DNA from: Pseudomonas protegens
GTDB taxonomy: Bacteria; Pseudomonadota; Gammaproteobacteria; Pseudomonadales; Pseudomonadaceae
Direction: 5' to 3'
Length of the DNA stretch: 64,000 nt
Assembly: GCF_003363755.1 (NCBI RefSeq)
Contig: NZ_CP031396.1
Location: forward strand, 806,001-870,000
Every line of letters begins with the position of its first letter. Position 1 is the stretch's first letter. The position numbers were made by a program, and so were the translations under genes. Shown here in pieces: positions 1 through 9,094 of the stretch. The notes under the pieces were generated by a model. The model did not search any database. It saw only the letters and a list, made by a program, of their open reading frames with translations, and was not told where the DNA came from.

Positions 1-1
1 G

Positions 2-601
2 AACCTGGCCCCGCAGGTGTATGTCGACGGCCTGCTGGGCTACAACCGCATCAGCTTCGACTCACGCCGCTACATCACCGGCAGTGCCGATGACTATGCC
101 CGTGGCTCGCGGGATGCCGACCAGTTGTTCGCCTCCCTGACCGCCAGCTACGAGTACCGCCAGGGTCCGCTGTCGCTGACCCCTTACAGCCGCCTGAATG
201 CCAGCACCACGCGCCTGGACGCCTACCGTGAAAGTGGCGGCGGCATTTATGGCCTGTCCTACGACGAGCAGCGCCAGCAGAACTTCACCTCCTACCTCGG
301 CGTGCGCTCGGGCTACGACCTGATGACCCCTGTCGGTGTGGTCACGCCCAAGGTCGGCCTGGCCTGGGGCCACAACTTCAGTAACAGCAGTGACTACAAG
401 ATGCGCTACACCGACCAGGGCGACGAAGGCACCCTGTACCGGCTCAAACCCGATGCCCTGGACAGCGATTTCGCCAGCCTGGACATGGGCGTGGACTTCA
501 ACCTGGGACGCGCCTGGCAACTGGGCGTCTCGTACAAGACCGCCCTGGGCTCGGACGAACGCAACGACACCTTCCGCCTGGGTCTCAACGGTAAGTTCTG
601 A
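2..601 (+). CDS. Autotransporter C-terminal beta-barrel domain (5' end outside window)
   Basis: Open reading frame that runs in from the left edge with no credible start inside the window; the GTG at 17 is in frame but mid-domain. The roughly 199 visible residues alternate aromatic and polar residues as outer-membrane beta strands do (for example YVDGLLGYNRI, TPYSRLNAS, TPKVGLAWGHNF, WQLGVSYKTALGS) and end in LGLNGKF with a terminal Phe, the usual signal for BAM-dependent insertion. This fits the translocator domain of a type V secretion autotransporter; the passenger lies upstream and its activity cannot be judged. A strong hairpin follows 90 bp after the stop. Confidence 0.8.
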   Translation, partial: NLAPQVYVDGLLGYNRISFDSRRYITGSADDYARGSRDADQLFASLTASYEYRQGPLSLTPYSRLNASTTRLDAYRESGGGIYGLSYDEQRQQNFTSYLGVRSGYDLMTPVGVVTPKVGLAWGHNFSNSSDYKMRYTDQGDEGTLYRLKPDALDSDFASLDMGVDFNLGRAWQLGVSYKTALGSDERNDTFRLGLNGKF

Positions 602-690
602 ACGACACGTTCTGAACCCTGGCCACAGATTAGTGGCCCAGGGCTGAACCCCACAGATGGAAATGGCTCCCCTTGAGCCACGGCAACAAA

Positions 691-735
691 ACAACACCCC
701 GCCAGAGTCCGACTCTGGCGGGGTGTTGTGTTTTA
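691..735. terminator. Bidirectional rho-independent terminator
   Basis: Perfect 18-bp inverted repeat (691-708 with 712-729) around a 3-nt loop. On the plus strand GTTTT follows; on the minus strand a T-rich tract follows. It sits between two convergent genes, the autotransporter (plus) and the aminotransferase (minus), and can end both transcripts. Confidence 0.9.
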
Positions 736-770
736 ACAGCGCCGACAAGCGCTCGATCCAGCAGCAGCCC

Positions 771-2183
771 TCAGGCCGTTGGCAGTTGCCCGGCCTCGAT
801 TTCCTGGGTCGTGCGTTCCACCGCGCGCCGGGTCTTGTCGATCAACTCATCGATATCACCGCGGGTGGCCACCAGGGCCGGGGCCATGATCATGCGCCCG
901 AAGGTCGAGCGAATGATCACGCCTTCTTCGAAGCCCAGGGTGCGACAGCGCCAGGCGATGTCGTTCTCGTTGGCAAAGCGTTTGCGCGTGGCCTTGTCCT
1001 CGGCGAACTGCAGGGCCGCCACCAGCCCGGTGCCCTGGATCTCGCCGATCAGCGGATGCTTGCCGAACACTTCGCGCAGGCATTGCTGCAGGTAGGGACC
1101 GGTGTCGTTCTTGACCTGGCTCACCACGCCTTCATCGCGCAGGGCCTTGAGGTTAGCGATGGCCACGGCGGCCGCCACCGGGTGCCCGGAATAGGTCAAA
1201 CCGTGGGCGAACACCCCGCCCTGCTCCACCAGCACCTGGGCGATGCGCTTGCTCAGCACCAGGCCGCCCATGGGGATGTAGCCCGAGGTCAGGCCCTTGG
1301 CGATGGACAGGGTATCGGGCTCGAAACCGAAGTGCTGGTGGGCGAACCATTCCCCGGTACGGCCGAAACCGCCGATCACTTCGTCGGCACACAACAGCAC
1401 GTCGTACTGGCGGCAGATGCGCTGGATCTCCGGCCAGTAGCTGTCCGGCGGGAAGATCATGCCGCCCGCGCCCTGGAACGGCTCGGCGATGAAACCGGCG
1501 ACGTTCTCGGCCCCCAGTTCGAGGATCTTTTCTTCCAACTGACGGGCGCAGCGCAGACCGAACTCGGCGGGCGTCAGGTTGCCTTCGTGGGCGAACCAGT
1601 AAGGCTCGTCGATATGCGCCACGTCCGGGATCAACCCGCCCATGTCGTGCATGAACTTCATCCCGCCCAGGGCGGTGGCCGCCAGGGTCGAGCCGTGATA
1701 GCCGTTCCAGCGGCCGATCATCACCTTCTTCTGCGGCTGGCCGAGGATCTGCCAGTAGCGACGCACGCTGCGGATCAGCACCTCGTTGGCCTCGGAGCCG
1801 GAGTTGGTGTAGATGGCGTGGCTGTAGTGCCCCGGCAACAGGCTGAACAGCAACTCCGAGAGTTCCACCACCGCCGGGTGGGTGGTGTGGAAGAACATGT
1901 TGTAGTACGGCAGCTGTTCCAGCTGGGCGCTGGCGGCGGCCGCCAGGTCCTTGCGGCCGTAGCCCAGGTTGGTGCACCACAGGCCGGACATGCCGTCCAG
2001 GTAGCGCTTGCCGTCGTTGTCCCAGAGGTGCAGGCCCTGGCCCCGGACGATGACCCGCGGGCCTTCGGCATTCAGCGCCTTCTGGTCGAGAAAGGCATGG
2101 ATATGGTGCGCGGCGTCGGCCGCCTGGTAGTCCTGGGTGCTGCGTTGCGGGGCGTTGTCTGGCTGAGGGTTGGAAGCGCTCAT
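771..2183 (-). CDS. Class III PLP-dependent aminotransferase, SpuC/polyamine-pyruvate type
   Basis: 470 aa, the full family length. Family features are clear: SGLWCTNLGYG near residue 67, the cofactor-binding NSGSEAN near 128, GRWNGYHGS near 158, DEVIGGFGRTG near 267 and the PLP lysine K296 in SIAKGLTSGY. Pseudomonas homologues of this subgroup move the amino group of putrescine or other omega-amines to pyruvate. ATG 2183 is chosen because AGGAG lies 7 nt upstream; an earlier in-frame start would overlap that site. The permease stop codon is 2 nt before this ATG, so the genes are translationally coupled. It is the last gene of aldehyde dehydrogenase-permease-aminotransferase, a logical amine catabolism set. 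The exact substrate is inferred. Confidence 0.88.
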   Translation of the reverse strand: MSASNPQPDNAPQRSTQDYQAADAAHHIHAFLDQKALNAEGPRVIVRGQGLHLWDNDGKRYLDGMSGLWCTNLGYGRKDLAAAASAQLEQLPYYNMFFHTTHPAVVELSELLFSLLPGHYSHAIYTNSGSEANEVLIRSVRRYWQILGQPQKKVMIGRWNGYHGSTLAATALGGMKFMHDMGGLIPDVAHIDEPYWFAHEGNLTPAEFGLRCARQLEEKILELGAENVAGFIAEPFQGAGGMIFPPDSYWPEIQRICRQYDVLLCADEVIGGFGRTGEWFAHQHFGFEPDTLSIAKGLTSGYIPMGGLVLSKRIAQVLVEQGGVFAHGLTYSGHPVAAAVAIANLKALRDEGVVSQVKNDTGPYLQQCLREVFGKHPLIGEIQGTGLVAALQFAEDKATRKRFANENDIAWRCRTLGFEEGVIIRSTFGRMIMAPALVATRGDIDELIDKTRRAVERTTQEIEAGQLPTA

Positions 2184-2185
2184 GG

Positions 2186-3634
2186 TCATTCTCCTGCACG
2201 GCAAGTGGGTTCAAGGGAAGAGGTTGCAGCGGGCCCCGGTTCGAGGGGCAACAGCGGCTCGGGAACAAACAGTGGCTTGCGCATCACCAGCTTGATCCAG
2301 AGCACGGCAATCACCGAGATCACCCCGAGCACCACCCCGGCGCTGCCGAAGATCCGCGCGGTCATCTGCGGCGACGGTGAGACGTGATAGATCGCAAACA
2401 GCATGCCGACGATGCCCAGCACCTGGGGCCAGGGGTAGAAGGGTGAACGGAACGGCCGTGGCGCCTCGGGGTAGCGACGTCGCAGGGCGATCACGTCGAT
2501 GTGCACGATGATGTAGGCCAAGAGCCAGGCCAGGGCCGCGGCCAACAGCAGCAGGCTGATGGAGTCCGGGTCCTGGCCCAGCAGCAGGATCGGCAGGCCC
2601 GTGAGCGCGGCAATGAACAATACCGCCACCCAGGGCGTACGGGTGCGCGGACTCAGGCGCTTGAACTGGGGAAAGGCCTGGCCGTTCTGAGCCATGCCGT
2701 AGAGCATGCGCGGCAGCGCCGCCAGGGACGAATTGACCGTGCTGCAGGTCGCGGTGATCACCGCGCCCACCAGGAACAGTTTGCCGGCCTCACCGAACAC
2801 CGAGGTGGCGAAGAGGAAATGCGGCAGCGGGTTGCTCGCCAGTTGCTCCCGGGGAATGCACAGCAGTGCGCCGAGGCAATACAGAGTGATCACCAGGAAA
2901 ATGATGCTCAGGCCAATGATCATCGAGCGCGGGATATTGCGTTCCGGGTTGCGGGTTTCTTCCACCAGCGGGCAGACGAACTCGGCACCGACAAAGCCCC
3001 AGATGGCCATAGCGGCCAGCGCCAGCGCCCCCACTTCCATCGGGTTCCAGCCCTGATCCAGCGGCAGTTGCAGATCCGCCTGCGCGCTGCCGATGGCGCC
3101 CAGGCCCAGGGTCAGCAGAATCACCACCATCACCACCGCCAGGACCGTCTGCAGCTTGGCGAAGACGTCAATGCCCAGCAGATTGAGCAAGGTGAAGGTG
3201 CCCAGCACGCCATAGGCCACCAGCATCGGCGGCAGCGCGCCGGGGTAGACCTTGCCGATGATCAGGTCCAGGAGCAGCAGTTCGGCGGACAGGGCGAACA
3301 TCGCCACCACCATGTAGCCGGAGAAGGTGGCGAGGATCGCCGGGAAGTGCCCGATGGCCACTTCGGTGTAGCTGCTCAAGCTGCCGGCCCGAGGCACCAT
3401 CAGCGCCAGTTCGGAAAAGGACAGCGCGTAGGTCAGGGCCATCAGATAGGCCAGCAGCAGGGGCATGAAGAAGCCCAGCCCGGCCATTCCCGCCCCTTGC
3501 AGCATCAGCACCATCACTCCCTGGGACACCACCAGGCCGACGGCTACCGAGACCAGCGAACCCAGGCCCAGGACCCGGCGCAAACCGCCGCGTTGCAGGG
3601 GGCTTGCAGCCCCGATGGAGACACTTGCAGTCAT
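2186..3634 (-). CDS. APC-superfamily amino acid/amine permease
   Basis: 482 aa integral membrane protein with about 12 hydrophobic segments, an N-terminal glycine-rich first helix (LRRVLGLGSLVSVAVGLVVS) and conserved APC features such as ELALMVPRAGSLSSY and GAEFVCPLVEETRNPER. ATG 3634 is preceded by GGAG at 8 nt; the longer frame carries a non-hydrophobic, unlikely extension. It lies between an aldehyde dehydrogenase and an aminotransferase, which suggests uptake of an amine or amino acid broken down by those enzymes, such as putrescine, GABA or a related compound. Substrate specificity cannot be read from sequence. Confidence 0.85.
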   Translation of the reverse strand: MTASVSIGAASPLQRGGLRRVLGLGSLVSVAVGLVVSQGVMVLMLQGAGMAGLGFFMPLLLAYLMALTYALSFSELALMVPRAGSLSSYTEVAIGHFPAILATFSGYMVVAMFALSAELLLLDLIIGKVYPGALPPMLVAYGVLGTFTLLNLLGIDVFAKLQTVLAVVMVVILLTLGLGAIGSAQADLQLPLDQGWNPMEVGALALAAMAIWGFVGAEFVCPLVEETRNPERNIPRSMIIGLSIIFLVITLYCLGALLCIPREQLASNPLPHFLFATSVFGEAGKLFLVGAVITATCSTVNSSLAALPRMLYGMAQNGQAFPQFKRLSPRTRTPWVAVLFIAALTGLPILLLGQDPDSISLLLLAAALAWLLAYIIVHIDVIALRRRYPEAPRPFRSPFYPWPQVLGIVGMLFAIYHVSPSPQMTARIFGSAGVVLGVISVIAVLWIKLVMRKPLFVPEPLLPLEPGPAATSSLEPTCRAGE

Positions 3635-3742
3635 GGCACACACTCCGCTTTTTATTGTTGTGGGCCTGCCGCCGAAGCGGCAGGTAAAGACGCGCTCTGA
3701 CGGCGCGGCACTGGACCTGGCGAGCAGGTCGCAAGGCATGGC

Positions 3743-5233
3743 TCAGCGCAACTGGAACCAGGTGGTTTTCAGTTGGGTGTACTTGTCGAAAGCGTGCAGC
3801 GACAGGTCGCGACCAAACCCCGATTGCCGACCGCCGCCAAAGGGCACGGTGACGTCCAGGGCGTCCACGGTGTTCACCGACACCGTGCCGGCCCGCAGCT
3901 GCCGGGCCACCCGGTGGGCACGGTTGAGGTCATCGCTCCACAGCGACGCCGCCAGGCCATAGACGCTGTCGTTGGCCAGCGCTACAGCTTGTTCCTCGTG
4001 GTCAAAGGCGGTCACCGCCAGCACTGGGCCAAACAGTTCTTCGCGAAACAGGGTCATCTGCCGATCCACGCCCGTGAAAATGGTCGGTTCGATGTAGTTG
4101 TCGCTGCCATCGATGATCAGTTGCCGGCCGCCGCACGCCAGCTCGGCGCCCTGCTCCCGGGCGCCCTTGATATAGCCCATGACGCTGGCGGTCTGGCGGG
4201 CATCGACCATGGCCCCGGCACGGCTGGCCGGGTCCAGGGGATTGCCCGGCCGCCAGTCCCGAGCCTTGGCTTGCAGGCGCTCGACGAACGGGTCATGAAT
4301 GCTGCGTTCCACCAGCAGCCGCGAGTTGGCCGAACACACCTCGCCCTGGTTGAAGAAGATGCCAAAGGCGGCCTTCTCGGCGGCCAGGTCCAGGTCCTGG
4401 CAGTCGGCGAACACCAGGTTCGGGCTCTTGCCGCCACATTCCAGCCAGACCTGCTTGAGGTTGGATTGGGCCGAGTACTGCATGAAATACTTGCCCACTT
4501 CGGTGGAGCCGGTGAACACCAGGCAATCCACATCCGGGTGCAGGCCCAGGGCGCGACCGGCCTCGACGCCCAGGCCCGGCACCACGTTGAGCACCCCTTC
4601 CGGCAACCCGGCCTCCAGGGCCAGTTCGCCCAGGCGCAGGGCCGAGAACGGCGACTGCTCGGCGGGCTTGAGCACCACCGAGTTGCCCACCGCCAGGGCC
4701 GGCGCCAGCTTCCAGGCCGCCATGTCCAGGGGGAAGTTCCAGGGCACCACGGCGCCGATCACCCCCAGGGCTTCACGGCTGATGCTGGCGTGGCTGGTGC
4801 GGGCGCCGGGGGCCACCTGATCGTAAAGCTTGTCGACGCTTTCGGCGTACCAGGCGAAGACGTTGGCGGCACCAGGCACGTCAATGTTCCAGGCATCCAT
4901 CACCGGCTTGCCCATGTTCAGGGATTCCAGCAGGGCCAGCTCCTCGCGGTGGGCGAGCATCAGCTCGGCCAGACGCAGCAGTACCTTCTTGCGTTCCACC
5001 GGGGCCATGCGCGCCCAGGGCCCCTGGTCGAAGGCCCGGCGCGCGGCGGCCACCGCCAGGTCCACTTCGGCGGCGCCACAGGCGCTGACCCGGGCCAAGC
5101 GTTGATTGGTGGCGGGGTTGATGGCATCGAACGTGGCGCCGGACTGGGCGGACAACCGTTGGCCGCCGATCAGCGCCTGGTCAATGAATGTTTGCCGGGC
5201 AGCTCGCTGCTGCCAGTAACCGAGATCGAACAC
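3743..5233 (-). CDS. Aldehyde dehydrogenase, PuuC/KauB type
   Basis: 496 aa NAD(P)-dependent aldehyde dehydrogenase. Visible signatures are PWNFPLDMAAWK (near 164), FTGSTEVGK (near 240), the catalytic base E265 in LECGGKSPN and the nucleophile C300 in NQGEVCSANSR. Length and sequence resemble enzymes oxidising gamma-aminobutyraldehyde or gamma-glutamyl-gamma-aminobutyraldehyde. It heads the unit with the permease and aminotransferase, so it probably oxidises the aldehyde the transaminase makes. A promoter motif shared with the monooxygenase operon lies 55-102 bp upstream of the ATG. Confidence 0.9.
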   Translation of the reverse strand: MFDLGYWQQRAARQTFIDQALIGGQRLSAQSGATFDAINPATNQRLARVSACGAAEVDLAVAAARRAFDQGPWARMAPVERKKVLLRLAELMLAHREELALLESLNMGKPVMDAWNIDVPGAANVFAWYAESVDKLYDQVAPGARTSHASISREALGVIGAVVPWNFPLDMAAWKLAPALAVGNSVVLKPAEQSPFSALRLGELALEAGLPEGVLNVVPGLGVEAGRALGLHPDVDCLVFTGSTEVGKYFMQYSAQSNLKQVWLECGGKSPNLVFADCQDLDLAAEKAAFGIFFNQGEVCSANSRLLVERSIHDPFVERLQAKARDWRPGNPLDPASRAGAMVDARQTASVMGYIKGAREQGAELACGGRQLIIDGSDNYIEPTIFTGVDRQMTLFREELFGPVLAVTAFDHEEQAVALANDSVYGLAASLWSDDLNRAHRVARQLRAGTVSVNTVDALDVTVPFGGGRQSGFGRDLSLHAFDKYTQLKTTWFQLR

Positions 5234-5287
5234 GCTGCACTCCCTCGTCGACCGTGGTAACGGCCTGGTTGTTAGGTAGGTAGGGAG

Positions 5288-5335
5288 GATGGTGCGTCAC
5301 CGCGAGCGAGAGGAAAAATACTAAAAATATGCTCC
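5288..5335 (-). promoter_or_regulatory. Conserved upstream motif, copy 1 (aldehyde dehydrogenase unit)
   Basis: A 24-nt block at 5312-5335 matches 21 of 24 positions at 9205-9228, and a 9-nt block (5288-5296) matches 9181-9189 with the same 24-nt offset. On the minus strand it reads GGAGCATATTTTTAGT, then a T-rich stretch, then CGCACCATC. Both copies lie about 55-140 bp upstream of the first gene of an amine-type catabolic unit, so a shared operator or promoter is likely. The regulator is not in the window. Confidence 0.6.
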
Positions 5336-5390
5336 GGCACCATGAAAAAGCTCGGTAGCCAAGGCCCTGGGCCGGGCCGCACAAACGCCA

Positions 5391-5424
5391 ACGCCCAGGC
5401 CATCCGGAAGATGGCCTGGGGCGT
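5391..5424 (-). terminator. Hairpin after the M20 deacylase gene
   Basis: Inverted repeat of about 12 bp (5391-5403 with 5411-5424, one bulged G) located 31-64 bp past the stop of the minus-strand M20 gene. The T tract is weak, so it may be a poor terminator that separates the two catabolic units. Confidence 0.55.
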
Positions 5425-5454
5425 GAAACAAGACTCGTCAAGCGCTGGGCAAGG

Positions 5455-6618
5455 TCAGGTCGGACGCTCCAGCCAATCCCCCAGGCGCCGCAGCATGGCG
5501 TCGCAGGCGTGCAACTGCTCAAGGCTGATGAACTCGTCCGGCTTGTGCCCCTGGTCCATGCTGCCCGGGCCACAGACCACCGTGGGGATACCGGCCTGAT
5601 GAAACAGCCCGCCCTCGGTGCCGAACGCCACAGTGTCGAACGCCCGCGAACCACTGAGCAACGCCAGCAGTTCGGCGGCTTCGCTGTCGGCGGCGGTGGC
5701 CAGCCCGGGGTAGGCGCTCAAGGGTTGCAGGGCGATCCCGGTGTCGGCCTGTACCGCCTGCATCTGCGGCAGCAATTGGTCCTGGGCATAACGCTGCAGT
5801 TCATCCACCACGGCCTGGGCATCGAACTCCGGCAGGGTACGCACCTCGAAATCGAACTCGCAGTCCGCCGGCACGATGTTCAGCGCCCGGCCGCCCTTGA
5901 TGGTGCCGGTCTGCACCGTGGAAAACGGCGGATCGAAGCGCGGGTCGTGGTGTTCGGGACGGGCCAGTCGGCCGCCGATCTCCCCCAGCTTGCCGATCAG
6001 CCGCGCCGCGTACTCGATGGCATTGACCCCATATGGTGCATAGGCCGAATGACAGGCCGCGCCACGCACCTGGCAACGCATGGCCAGCTTGCCCTTGTGG
6101 CCCAGCACCGGGCGCAGTTCGGTGGGCTCGCCGATCAGGCACAGCAACGGCTTGTGCCGGCGCTGCTGCAATCGTTCGAGCATCGGCCGCACGCCCAGGC
6201 AGCCCACCTCCTCGTCATAGGAAAAGGCCAGGTGGATCGGTATGCGCAGCTCTCGCCGGACCAAGCCCGGCACCGCCGCCAGCACCGAGGCGATAAAGCC
6301 CTTCATGTCGGCGGTGCCACGGCCGTACAGGCGCCCTTCCCGCTCGCTCAAGACAAACGGCTCGACGCTCCAGGCCTGGCCATCCACCGGCACCACGTCG
6401 GTGTGCCCGGACAGCACCACACCGCTGCGATCGCCGGGACCGATGCTGGCAAACAGATTGGCCTTGGTGCGCTGCGGGTTGTAGATCAGTTCGCTGTCCA
6501 CCCCGTGGCCCGCCAGGTAGTCGCGGATAAAACCGATCAGCTCCAGGTTGGAGTCGCGGCTGACCGTGGCAAAACCCACCAACCGCGCCAGCAGCTCGCG
6601 GCTCGAATGCTCACTCAT
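5455..6618 (-). CDS. M20-family deacylase, acetylornithine deacetylase (ArgE)-like
   Basis: 387 aa zinc peptidase-family amidohydrolase. H72 and D74 in GHTDVVP, the GRGTADMKG metal-binding segment near 103 and the catalytic glutamates in YDEEVGCLG are present. ArgE-type proteins remove the acyl group from N-acylated amino acids. The gene starts inside the end of the DUF1028 gene (8-nt overlap) and is the last gene of the monooxygenase-RidA-DUF1028-M20 unit. Together with the downstream aminotransferase unit this suggests breakdown of an N-acylated or otherwise substituted diamine or amino acid rather than arginine biosynthesis. That reading is inference. Confidence 0.82.
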   Translation of the reverse strand: MSEHSSRELLARLVGFATVSRDSNLELIGFIRDYLAGHGVDSELIYNPQRTKANLFASIGPGDRSGVVLSGHTDVVPVDGQAWSVEPFVLSEREGRLYGRGTADMKGFIASVLAAVPGLVRRELRIPIHLAFSYDEEVGCLGVRPMLERLQQRRHKPLLCLIGEPTELRPVLGHKGKLAMRCQVRGAACHSAYAPYGVNAIEYAARLIGKLGEIGGRLARPEHHDPRFDPPFSTVQTGTIKGGRALNIVPADCEFDFEVRTLPEFDAQAVVDELQRYAQDQLLPQMQAVQADTGIALQPLSAYPGLATAADSEAAELLALLSGSRAFDTVAFGTEGGLFHQAGIPTVVCGPGSMDQGHKPDEFISLEQLHACDAMLRRLGDWLERPT

Positions 6619-7288
6619 TGCCCGGCACTCCGTAGCTGGGCGCCGCCGTGGGGTCCAGGGCCCGGGTCAGGTAGTCCTGCATCTGCGGCCGATAGGCCTG
6701 CCAGAGGCCGGCCAACTGGCCGATGGGGTCTTCATCGGCCCAGTCCACCCGCAAGTCGACGATGGGCCAGGTCAGGTCGTCCACCACGCTCAGCGCCGCC
6801 GAATGCACCGGCCCCGCCTCGCCCCCGGCAGCCATCGCCGCGTGCATGGCCGCCAGCAGGCGCTCGACGAGAATCCCCGGCGTCTGTTCGAACGCCTCGA
6901 CCATGGCCTCGATCACGCCTGTGCCCGCCAGCAGGTTGCCGGCGGCCACGCATTGTTCGCCGGCCAGCGCGTTGTGCAGGCCCAGGGCTTGCTGGCCACT
7001 GAACAGCGCTGTGCGCCCCTGGCCGTCGATCACCGTCACCTGGCGGTACTGGCTCCAGCCGTTGCTGCCCAGGGCCTTGTCCAGGGCCGTGCCGGGATCG
7101 AGCTTGTGGTTCTCCAGCAGATCGAGAATCTGCGGCCCCAGGGCCGGCAGGGTCACGTTCTGGGTGGCCACCGCCCCCACTCCCGCTCGCACCCAGGGGC
7201 AACGAGCACCGACGGCGATGCTTGACGAACTGATGGCGATGCCCAACTGGCCGGTTTCGGCACAGCGGCCAACGATGGAAAAAGTCAT
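6611..7288 (-). CDS. DUF1028 family protein (Ntn-hydrolase-like)
   Basis: 225 aa. The N-terminus MTFSIVGRCAETGQLGIA and the segments SIAVGARCPW and GVGAVATQN are typical of DUF1028, a family with an Ntn-hydrolase-like fold whose members are often found beside RidA and amidohydrolase genes. ATG 7288 follows an AAGGAG site. It lies 70 bp after the RidA gene and overlaps the M20 gene by 8 nt. The biochemical role is unknown; amide or imide hydrolysis in the same pathway is a reasonable guess. Confidence 0.82.
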   Translation of the reverse strand: MTFSIVGRCAETGQLGIAISSSSIAVGARCPWVRAGVGAVATQNVTLPALGPQILDLLENHKLDPGTALDKALGSNGWSQYRQVTVIDGQGRTALFSGQQALGLHNALAGEQCVAAGNLLAGTGVIEAMVEAFEQTPGILVERLLAAMHAAMAAGGEAGPVHSAALSVVDDLTWPIVDLRVDWADEDPIGQLAGLWQAYRPQMQDYLTRALDPTAAPSYGVPGNE

Positions 7289-7358
7289 GGCAACTCCTTG
7301 GCCCACTGGGCCTGCATGGACGCTCGACTCGGCGCCGCTGGAAACAACCGCACAGGGG

Positions 7359-7769
7359 TCACTCGGGAATGACCGCGATCACGTCGATTTCCATCAGCCA
7401 CTGCGGCTGGCCGAGGGCCGAGACCACCAGGCCAGTGGAAATCGGGAATATGCCCTTGAGCCACTTGCCCACCTCCTGATAGACCGGCTCGCGGTAACGC
7501 GGGTCGGTGAGGTAGGTAGTGGTCTTGACGATATGGGACAGGTCGCTGCCGGCTTCTTCCAGCAGTTGCTTGACGTTTTTCATCGCCTGTTCGGCCTGGG
7601 CTCGCGGGTCGCCGAGGCCCACCAGCCGGCCGTCGAAATCAGTGCCGACCTGACCGCGCACGTACACCGTGTTGCCGGCACGCACCGCCTGGCACAGGTC
7701 ATTGTCCAGGGACTGGTTGGGATAGGTGTCCTTGGTGTTGAACATGCGAATACGGGTATGAGTAGGCAT
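7359..7769 (-). CDS. RidA family (YjgF/YER057c/UK114) protein
   Basis: 136 aa. RidA features include GNTVYVRGQVG near 33, the repeated Gly/Ala-rich core, VKTTTYLTDPRYREPV near 90 and GLVVSALGQPQWLMEIDVIAV at the C-terminus. RidA enzymes hydrolyse reactive enamine or imine intermediates made by PLP or flavin enzymes. The ATG overlaps the stop of the monooxygenase gene (TGATG), so the flavoenzyme and the imine deaminase are translationally coupled. The usual RidA arginine that binds the carboxylate is not obvious here, so this may be a non-archetypal Rid subgroup. Confidence 0.85.
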   Translation of the reverse strand: MPTHTRIRMFNTKDTYPNQSLDNDLCQAVRAGNTVYVRGQVGTDFDGRLVGLGDPRAQAEQAMKNVKQLLEEAGSDLSHIVKTTTYLTDPRYREPVYQEVGKWLKGIFPISTGLVVSALGQPQWLMEIDVIAVIPE

Positions 7770-9094
7770 CAGTGGGCTCCCACGCTGTCGAGGTTGCGGA
7801 TCGGTGTCTCTGGTTGCGCTGAAGTCTGCGTCGAGGACTGCCGGGCTTGGCTGTAGGCCAGGTATTTGCGCTGGGTCGCGATGTGATCGGCGACGTGCTT
7901 GGCGTCGTGCCAGACGCCCCAGATAAAGGAGGAACCCCGACGCGACAGCCAGGGCAGGCCGAGGAAATAGACCCCGGGTTCGCGGGACACACCGCGCTGG
8001 TGCAGGGGCTTGCCCTGTTCGCTGAAGGTATCCACCTGCAGCCAGGAAAAGTCCACGGCATAGCCGGTGGCCCAGATGATCGAGGTGACCCCGGCCGCCA
8101 GCAGGTCCAGCTCCAGGATCGGCTGTTTCACGCACTGCGGATCAGGGACTGGCTGCCGAGCCTCGGGCTCCGGCGGCAGGTCGAGGCCGTTGCGGGCGAT
8201 ATAGGCATCGGCCGCGTCCAGCAGCGCCAGGTAGTTCTCGTCGCCTCGGGCCAGGTTGTCCACCAGGTCCGCCCGGAAGGTTACGCGCTCACCGTCGAAG
8301 GCCTGGGTCAGCCCCACCAGGGTGATGCCTTGATGGGCCAGGGCGCGGAAGTCGATGGTCTGGCCGCCGCGGGCACCACTGACAGCAATGGTCACGTGCT
8401 CCCGGCCCGGTTTGGCAATCTCCGCATCCCATTCTCCCAGCACCCCGAGCCACCAGCAGAAGTCCCGGCCACGGTAGGAACGCGGCGGACGGTCATGGGC
8501 CCCCACCGACAGGTAGACCTGGCGCCCCGCTCGCTGCAGCTCATCGGCAATCTGCACGCCGGAGGAACCCGCCCCCACCACCAGCACCGCACCCGCCGGC
8601 AGTTGCTGCGGATTGCGGTAGGCGGCGGAATGGATCTGCTCAACCCGTGCATCCTTGGGCGCAATCGGCGGAATCACCGGGCGCTGGAAAGGTCCGGTGG
8701 CGGCCACCACGCGCTGGGCCTGGATCACCCCCTCGGAGGTCTCGACGGTGAAGCCGGGGCGTCCGACATTGCGCTGCACCTTGCGCACTTCCACACCGGT
8801 GCGGATCGGCGCATTGAACTGGCGGGCATAGGCCTCGAAGTAGTCCGCCACCTGATCCTTGGCCGGGAAGGCATCGGCAGGGGTATCGAATTCCAGGCCG
8901 GGAAAGCGGTCATGCCAGGCCGGCCCGTTGGCCACCAGCGAGTCCCAGCGTCCGGTGCGCCAGGCCTCGGCGATGCGGCTGCGCTCCAGCACCAGATGGG
9001 GCACCCCGAGCTTGCTCAGGTGTTCGCTCATGGCCACGCCGGCCTGGCCCGCGCCGACCACCAGGGTATCCACTTGTATTTGTTCTACGGTCAT
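7769..9094 (-). CDS. Flavin-containing monooxygenase (FAD/NADP)
   Basis: 441 aa. The FAD Rossmann motif GAGQAG lies near residue 14 and a second NADP-binding GAGSSG near 170; WDSLVANGPAW, ATGPFQRP and IWATGYAVDFSW are typical of bacterial FMO/YUCCA-like or CzcO-like enzymes. It likely oxygenates a nitrogen- or sulfur-containing substrate in the cytoplasm. ATG 9094 follows an AAGGA site; upstream in-frame codons lack one. It is the first gene of a four-gene unit, about 110-160 bp downstream of a conserved promoter motif. Confidence 0.87.
   Translation of the reverse strand: MTVEQIQVDTLVVGAGQAGVAMSEHLSKLGVPHLVLERSRIAEAWRTGRWDSLVANGPAWHDRFPGLEFDTPADAFPAKDQVADYFEAYARQFNAPIRTGVEVRKVQRNVGRPGFTVETSEGVIQAQRVVAATGPFQRPVIPPIAPKDARVEQIHSAAYRNPQQLPAGAVLVVGAGSSGVQIADELQRAGRQVYLSVGAHDRPPRSYRGRDFCWWLGVLGEWDAEIAKPGREHVTIAVSGARGGQTIDFRALAHQGITLVGLTQAFDGERVTFRADLVDNLARGDENYLALLDAADAYIARNGLDLPPEPEARQPVPDPQCVKQPILELDLLAAGVTSIIWATGYAVDFSWLQVDTFSEQGKPLHQRGVSREPGVYFLGLPWLSRRGSSFIWGVWHDAKHVADHIATQRKYLAYSQARQSSTQTSAQPETPIRNLDSVGAH

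Noticed and set aside
657..2387. Long open frame of 576 codons on the plus strand
   Set aside because: It is antisense to the aminotransferase and permease genes, has no ribosome-binding site, and its translation is Gln/His/Val-rich shadow sequence typical of GC-rich DNA.
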